Below, one piece after another: positions 59,694 through 64,000 of a stretch of 64,000 nucleotides of DNA; position 1 is the stretch's first letter, and each line of letters starts with the position of its first letter. The stretch covers positions 59,332,057 through 59,396,056 of the forward strand of contig CM054120.1 in NCBI GenBank assembly GCA_028673005.1, read 5' to 3'. The DNA comes from Tanypteryx hageni (Eukaryota; Arthropoda; Insecta; Odonata; Petaluridae). The position numbers and the translations under genes are program-made. The notes beneath the pieces were generated by a model that worked only from the letters and a program-made list of their open reading frames with translations, searched no databases and was not told where the DNA came from.

Positions 59694-59778
59694 CTGCCAG
59701 GTGGAGAGGAAAACACAGGCGTCAATGGCTCAGCCCACGACGGGCCAGGCTGTGGGCAAACTTCATCTTGTTTTGCTG
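59694..59778 (-). CDS. Candidate exon X2 of a duplicated pair
   Basis: The acceptor TTGTATTTCCTTCTGCAG precedes 85 bp ending TGGCAG|GTGTCT (GT at 59692-59693). The open frame has the same phase as X1 and reads AKQDEVCPQPGPSWAEPLTP, then VFSSPPG. The region homologous to X1 begins in the preceding intron (ATGGTTAACTTGTATTTCC) and covers the first half of the exon. Length modulo 3 is 1, the same as X1. Joining X2 directly to X1 would produce an early stop, so only one could be used per message. Confidence 0.35.
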
Positions 59779-60598
59779 CTGCAGAAGGAAATACAAGTTA
59801 ACCATTGAGTCAACTAACAAGTAACACTTCATAGAATGCTCCAAGCATGATTGGAGAAGATACTTGAAAAGATGAAAACAGTAGTCACTAGATAAACAGT
59901 AGTCACTAGATAAACTCTCTCTGATGGAATTCTCTGCAAAACATCACTAAAATTATTTACCTGGCAGATGTAAATTCGGAATGGAATCCTTCCGAAGTTT
60001 CATAGTGCCTTCAATAAAATTCTCCTGAGAGAAATGCCTCAGGCAAAGTCTTCTATTGTTATAGATGGCCATTCAGTTCATGGACATGAGCTTAGGATTC
60101 CCAACCAGCTTCAACCAAACATCGAATCGACGATTTGAGTCGGAAATGGGATGAGGGAACCTGGATTTATCATTTAAAAATATACATCCTCTTGCCGATC
60201 TCGCGTATTTCACACTCAGGCATTTCTAAATATTAATAAATGAATTATATGTCAAAATATTTACCTAACTCGAGTACCCTCCTTATTCCCGCAATTGGTG
60301 ACGCAACACGAAAAACAAGCCATAGCCAGAAATAACTGGAAACAACGTGTAACCGCACGAAATCACGTGAAACCTGGAAACCTGGTGAAATCACGTGAAA
60401 CCTGTTGAAACCACTTGAAACACAAAAACCGTTTGAAAGTGCGCGCAACCTATTTCCTCTACTTCCCCTCCTACTCCCTTTCCTACTTCCCCTCCATCGC
60501 CTCTGGTGTGTTTTGGAGAGCCTCTCCAAAGGCGGTCCTCGTTTTGCTATCCGAGTGCCCGTCCCCTGGGTTCAACTGCAACGAAATTGAAGGAAAAG
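59779..60598. other. Unclassified sequence with an 18-bp tandem pair
   Basis: CAGTAGTCACTAGATAAA occurs twice in tandem at 59879-59896 and 59897-59914. A CT-rich stretch at 60425-60500 recalls the block at 58790-58945 (GTGTTTTGGAGAGCC against GTGCGTTTTGGAGACC). No gene was recognised. Confidence 0.5.
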
Positions 60599-61511
60599 AT
60601 TATAACGAAGACCGAAAAACATTTGAGGATCGAAAAGAATTTTGTGCGTCAATACTGTTGAGTTCGGTCAATTTATATAAAGTTTTGTTAAAGTCAATAT
60701 CTGTATTCATGAGATTCTTTCTGTTTTTATAGATATGCAGATTTTCTAAAGAGTTAAGTGAATGGTTGGCTCAAGTTAACAACATTAAATCCTCTTGGTG
60801 TATACTGTGTCCAGTTTCGAGGATGTGAGTGGCTACGCTTGATTTCTCAAAACGATTGTGTTTGTAATGCTCAAAGTGTTCTTTGAATCACGTTATTAGT
60901 TTTCGTCTGGTTCGTCCTATGTACATTAAATTGCAATGTGAACATTGTATTTTATAAATTCCGGATTTGTTCAGTTTCTCCGTTTTGTCTTTGGTGCTAT
61001 CCAGTAAGTTTTTCAAACTATGTGGGTTCGTGTATGTTATTGTGCAATTCTTATGTTTGAAAATTTTATTCAAGCCCCTGTTTAATATGGGAAAATACGG
61101 TTGTTTTATATATTTGTTGGCCTTATTTTTGTTAAGTTTGAAAGTGTTGGAGTTGGACAACATTTTTTTAAGATTGTGTTTTCTTATTAATTTATTGATT
61201 AAATTGTGATCAAAACCAAGTTTCTTTGCAGTTCGTTTTATATGTTTGAGTTCTTTAACATATCTATCTTTGTTGAGGGGGATGTTGCACAATCGGTGTG
61301 TTAAGAATTGGAAAACAGCTGTTTTTTTATTCATAGGATGAAAGGAGTTATTTGGAATATGATTGTTAGTGTGTGTTGGTTTCCTAAAAATATCGAACTC
61401 TATTTGTTGTTGGTTATTGATGATTCGTAAATCCAGAAATGGTAATGTATTGATCTCCTGAAGTTCAAAAGTGAATTTTATGGATGGATATATATTGTTT
61501 AATTGATCCAT
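60599..61511 (-). pseudogene. PLE RT thumb and GIY-YIG endonuclease
   Basis: The frame at 61511-60888 begins DQLNNIYPSIKFTFELQE, then NTLPFLDLRI, the PLE thumb region, and runs into KSGIYKIQCSHCNLMYIGRT, the GIY and YIG motifs with the PLE-specific Cys pair. After a shift near 60890, FKEHFEHYKHNRFEKSSVA and THILETGH follow, as expected for the endonuclease C-terminal half. A stop near 60770 precedes a tail that is open to 60599. The upstream frame is joined through an A run at 61528-61543 with a one-base shift. Confidence 0.93.
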
Positions 61512-61540
61512 AAAGTCTTCTACTTTTTGTTTTTTTTTTT

Positions 61541-62300
61541 TTAAATTGTGAAAATATCATGAACATATCTAAACCAACTTTCTGGAAAATAATGGAATTT
61601 ATCTTTGCAAGTCTTTTCAAAATGTGACATAAATATTTTGGCTAAAAAAGGGGACAAAGGGTTTCCAATAGAGGTACCTTGTGTTTGTTGATAAATTTCA
61701 TTTTGAAATTGAAAGATGTTTTGTTGCATGCATAAGTTAGTGAGCTGTAGGTATTCGTGGACAACTTCATCAGTAAAATTTTGTTTTAGTAAAAGAGATT
61801 GTAAGATTTGGGATGTTTTATCTAAGGGTACACTTGGGAAAAGACTTTTCACGTCGAAAGAGACCAAAATCTCTGATTCTTTTATGGTTGTATTTTTCAA
61901 TTTGTTAATCAGATCATACGAATTTTTGACTGAGTGTTTGTCAAGGAACGGCATCTGTTTGAATTCACTTTTTAGCCATTTGGCTAAATTATAAGTGGGC
62001 TGTTGATCCCTGATGCAATTGGTCTCATGGAGTTATCGTTCTTGTGAATTTTAGGAAGACAATATAGTTTAGGTATGTTTGGGTTGGAAGTATTTAATTT
62101 GAAACTTAATTTTTTATTTATGATATTATTGCATCCTTTGATGATTGCTTTGGTTTTATTAATCATGGAATTTAAAGGGTTTTTATTTAATTTGATATAT
62201 GGTCCATTATTTAACATGGTTTGGAAGTTGTCAACATATTGTGCATTGTCCATGATTACAATTTTTTTGCCTTTATCAGCTTTGATGTAAAAGCAATCTT
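61541..62300 (-). pseudogene. PLE reverse transcriptase core
   Basis: Starting in a shifted frame at about 62290, KADKGKKIVIMDNAQYVD gives the first RT block. PKLYCLPKIHKNDNSMRPIA and SGINSP follow. A one-base shift near 61985 leads to LAKWLKSEFKQMPFLDKHS, then SEILVSFDVKSLFPSVPLD, GTSIGNPLSPFLAKIF and WFRYVHDIFTI. The catalytic motif should be YVDD; here it reads YVHD (a GAT to CAT change), removing one catalytic aspartate. Confidence 0.93.
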
Positions 62301-62306
62301 TTCCTC

Positions 62307-63160
62307 TTAGTTTTTAATGGTAATGGGAAAACTACTATTAATAAGATGAATCTTTGTGGGCTTCTTCAAGTTATCTTTTAATTGTAATAAACAAGCTTGT
62401 CTGATGTAATTTTTTGAAATTTCAACGAAAAATTCTATGGATTTTTCAATGTTGGTAATAAGTTCGTCTATAGGCAGTTTCCTAGGTGGTAATGCAAACT
62501 TCAAACCCATATTTAGTAAAGACAATTCTTCCTGAGAAAAAGATGTTTTGGATAAATTTTCAATGAATTCAAATTTCTGTGAGATGTGATTGCGTTGATT
62601 AGCTATGTTATGTGTGTTACCAATCTGTTTTGGTTTAAGAATTTTTAATTTTTTGTCTAAAGTTAATGATTTGGTGTGATATTTATGAGTATTGGTCTCG
62701 TGCATTTTATGTTCAAAGTTGTTCCATAGTTTAAGCCAACGTTATTTAAGTTTTTTGTTATTTTTAGATGTAAATCGTATGCCAATATTTCTAGTAAGCT
62801 TCTTTTGGCGTATAGGTTCTTAATTTCTAGTTGGAACCATTTGTTGATGGCTAATTGTTTTACTTTGGTCATAATATGGTCCTTCCTTGTTTTTGAGAAG
62901 ACATTCATGAAGTTAGGTGTGACCTTATTTTCTCTGCAAGATTTCAAAAATTTTATGTCAGCTGCTAAATTGTTGATTCTGGTGTGCAAATTGTGAAAGC
63001 GGTTTAAATCCTTAGTCGAAAACGTAAAAACTGAGGTATCATTATATAATGACATGTCAATTGTATAAAAGTAAAAAACAGTAAACTGCAACCAAGTTGT
63101 ATAATCCTCAAGAATAGAACCAAACGATAGAAGACAAAAGGGGGGTCTGAACAAATCCAA
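62307..63160 (-). pseudogene. PLE N-terminal region
   Basis: The first frame (63160-62663) contains LNRFHNLHTRINNLAADIKF and FLKSCRENKVTPNFMNVFSK, matching the PLE N-terminal pattern (LK.C...K..P.F). It shifts near 62690 into a frame ending at 62307 with FEFIENLSKTSFSQEELSLL and NMGLKFALPPRKLP, the conserved NLS...L...E..LL..GL.FA motif. A further shift near 62300 separates it from the RT. Confidence 0.9.
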
Positions 63161-63497
63161 GAGGTAATAAAAGTTTATAAAAACAAATTAATTTTTTTTT
63201 TAAATGGGCGATGAAATCGTAAAATACCTCAATTGGAGTTGTGAAATGTACGGCCGCTTTTGGATTGAAGCCAAAAGTAGAAATAGGCAATGTTGTATTT
63301 TAATATGTGGTAATAAGGATACAGGTAAAGGGTATACTGGTGATAAAAATAATGGAAATGATCCACAATAAAATAGAAGGAACACCAATGTTGGTGACCT
63401 TGTAAAATGACGATCGCAGGGCGCGATCACGTAAGGTAGACTGGTGAAAAACATAATTTTCTACATTAAAAATTATTAAAAAATTTTTAGGTCAACA
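63161..63497. other. Probable PLE 5' flank
   Basis: No coding features. It may contain the PLE 5' untranslated region. A short GATCGC/GCGATC inverted pair lies near 63411-63427. Confidence 0.4.
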
Positions 63498-63623
63498 ATG
63501 GCTCAAAAAAGCAGTAATTTGGCAACCATTTCAATCGAACATGAGATCGAAGAGAAATTAGACACTCACCAGCTAATTAAATATACTTCTGAACTAAAAG
63601 CCAGACGTGCTGACTTTATGTAA
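63498..63623 (+). CDS. Small open frame of 41 codons, unknown
   Basis: The ATG at 63498 has a good context (GTCAACAATGG) just after an acceptor-like AAATTTTTAG. The peptide MAQKSSNLATISIEHEIEEK continues LDTHQLIKYTSELKARRADFM to a TAA at 63621-63623. The charged, helix-compatible composition is unlike the low-complexity frames around it. It could be the N-terminal exon of a gene or transposon running beyond the window, or chance. No donor is seen, because the stop comes first. Confidence 0.3.
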   Translation: MAQKSSNLATISIEHEIEEKLDTHQLIKYTSELKARRADFM

Positions 63624-63933
63624 CGACTGTCGAAATTTCCACTTTTTTTATTGCTATTTTGAAATGCATCACAAAAATTTGCTCATTTTCTTTTGAAGTT
63701 GATGATATGTCTTGATGATCAAATAAAGTTACTTGGGAAGATCTTTTTATAGTATTAATTTTACACTGTTTCAAAGCAAATTAAATATTTTGTTTGTTTT
63801 CAGAATGAAAATCTTGTGCATGTGTTGTCCAATTAGAGTTCGTAAATAAATCTATAAAGTTTTTGATATTATTAATGGTGTGATTACAAATAAATACGTA
63901 AAATCCTTATCTGTATGTTATTGCTTTCATCAA
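63624..63933. other. AT-rich sequence, nothing recognised
   Basis: No supported feature. Confidence 0.5.
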
Positions 63934-64000
63934 CTATATAATACATAATGTAATTTATGCCACAGTTGAAAATCTACTGGCAAATAATACATTATACAGA
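63934..64000. repeat. Start of a second copy of the 30252 repeat, cut by the window end
   Basis: Matches 30252-30320 (ATAATACATAATGTAATTTA; ATCTACTGGCAAAT). What follows lies outside the window. Confidence 0.75.

Larger units (their letters stand above)
60599..63160 (-). mobile_element. Near full-length Penelope-like element with GIY-YIG endonuclease
   Basis: The minus strand encodes, in order, a PLE N-terminal region, reverse transcriptase and GIY-YIG endonuclease over about 2.5 kb. The protein is split by about five single-base frameshifts and one internal stop. Several of the shifts lie at or beside A runs (about 62290-62300 and 61528-61543). The likely start is the ATG at 63053-63055 (MSLYNDTSV). 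The C-terminal frame closes at about 60599. Long terminal (pseudo-LTR) repeats were not identified. The good preservation indicates a fairly young insertion. Confidence 0.95.

Overview
This window looks like AT-rich, repeat-dense nuclear DNA of an arthropod, most likely an insect. The reasons are the low GC content, long TA microsatellites, absence of operons, GT/AG-bounded exon-like segments, and a mixture of Helitron, hAT, Ty3/gypsy, Jockey-type, Penelope-like and pogo/Tigger remnants. I cannot name the species. I see no complete host protein-coding gene. Almost all convincing coding signal belongs to decayed transposable elements, and the few possible host exons are low-confidence.

Left part (1-16 kb). 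A composite repeat (C1, 305-3008) consists of a decayed hAT transposase relic interrupted by a non-autonomous Helitron (471-1315). A relatively TE-poor stretch at 5.2-11 kb holds two splice-bounded plus-strand segments (5936-6069, 7124-7233) and one on the minus strand (10750-10915). At 11-15 kb there is a non-LTR reverse transcriptase scrap, an 817-bp non-autonomous hAT with an exact 8-bp target duplication (11751-12567), and a broken Ty3/gypsy pol on the minus strand (13021-14998) with RT (YIDD), RNase H, zinc-binding and integrase parts.

Middle (16-41 kb). There is a minus-strand Helitron with A|TC and CTAG|T ends and an internal minisatellite (16376-17686). Possible minus-strand exons lie at 20-21.6 kb, one of them ankyrin-like. 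Two copies of a pyrimidine-rich repeat family follow (22530-23195 and 33311-34160), plus a foldback of about 450 bp (24648-25097). The second composite copy (C2, 25514-29832) carries a retroposon insertion with an 11-bp target duplication. A ZMYM1-like hAT has a perfect 16-bp TIR and 8-bp TSD (34377-36020), and a Tigger-like MITE sits at 37276-37611.

Right part (41-64 kb). A large direct duplication (D1 41884-46470, D2 50681-54774) contains an internal tandem array of roughly 140-150-bp units. Its copies are nearly identical in the array and visibly more diverged at the left edge. D2 abuts the third composite copy (C3, 54775-57882) at a breakpoint inside a Helitron. Then come a Jockey-type LINE 3' fragment (58140-58738), a GC-rich promoter-like block with a perfect RFX X-box and an inverted CCAAT (58739-58980), two tandemly duplicated phase-matched exon-like segments (59459-59552, 59694-59778), and an almost full-length Penelope-like element with GIY-YIG endonuclease (60599-63160). 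The PLE is inactivated by single-base frameshifts and a catalytic Asp-to-His change.

The main interest is the layered order of insertions and the mosaic duplication, not a coherent gene system. I did not find a clear previously undescribed functional system. The best candidates for real function are the X-box promoter block, the duplicated exon pair and the foldback.
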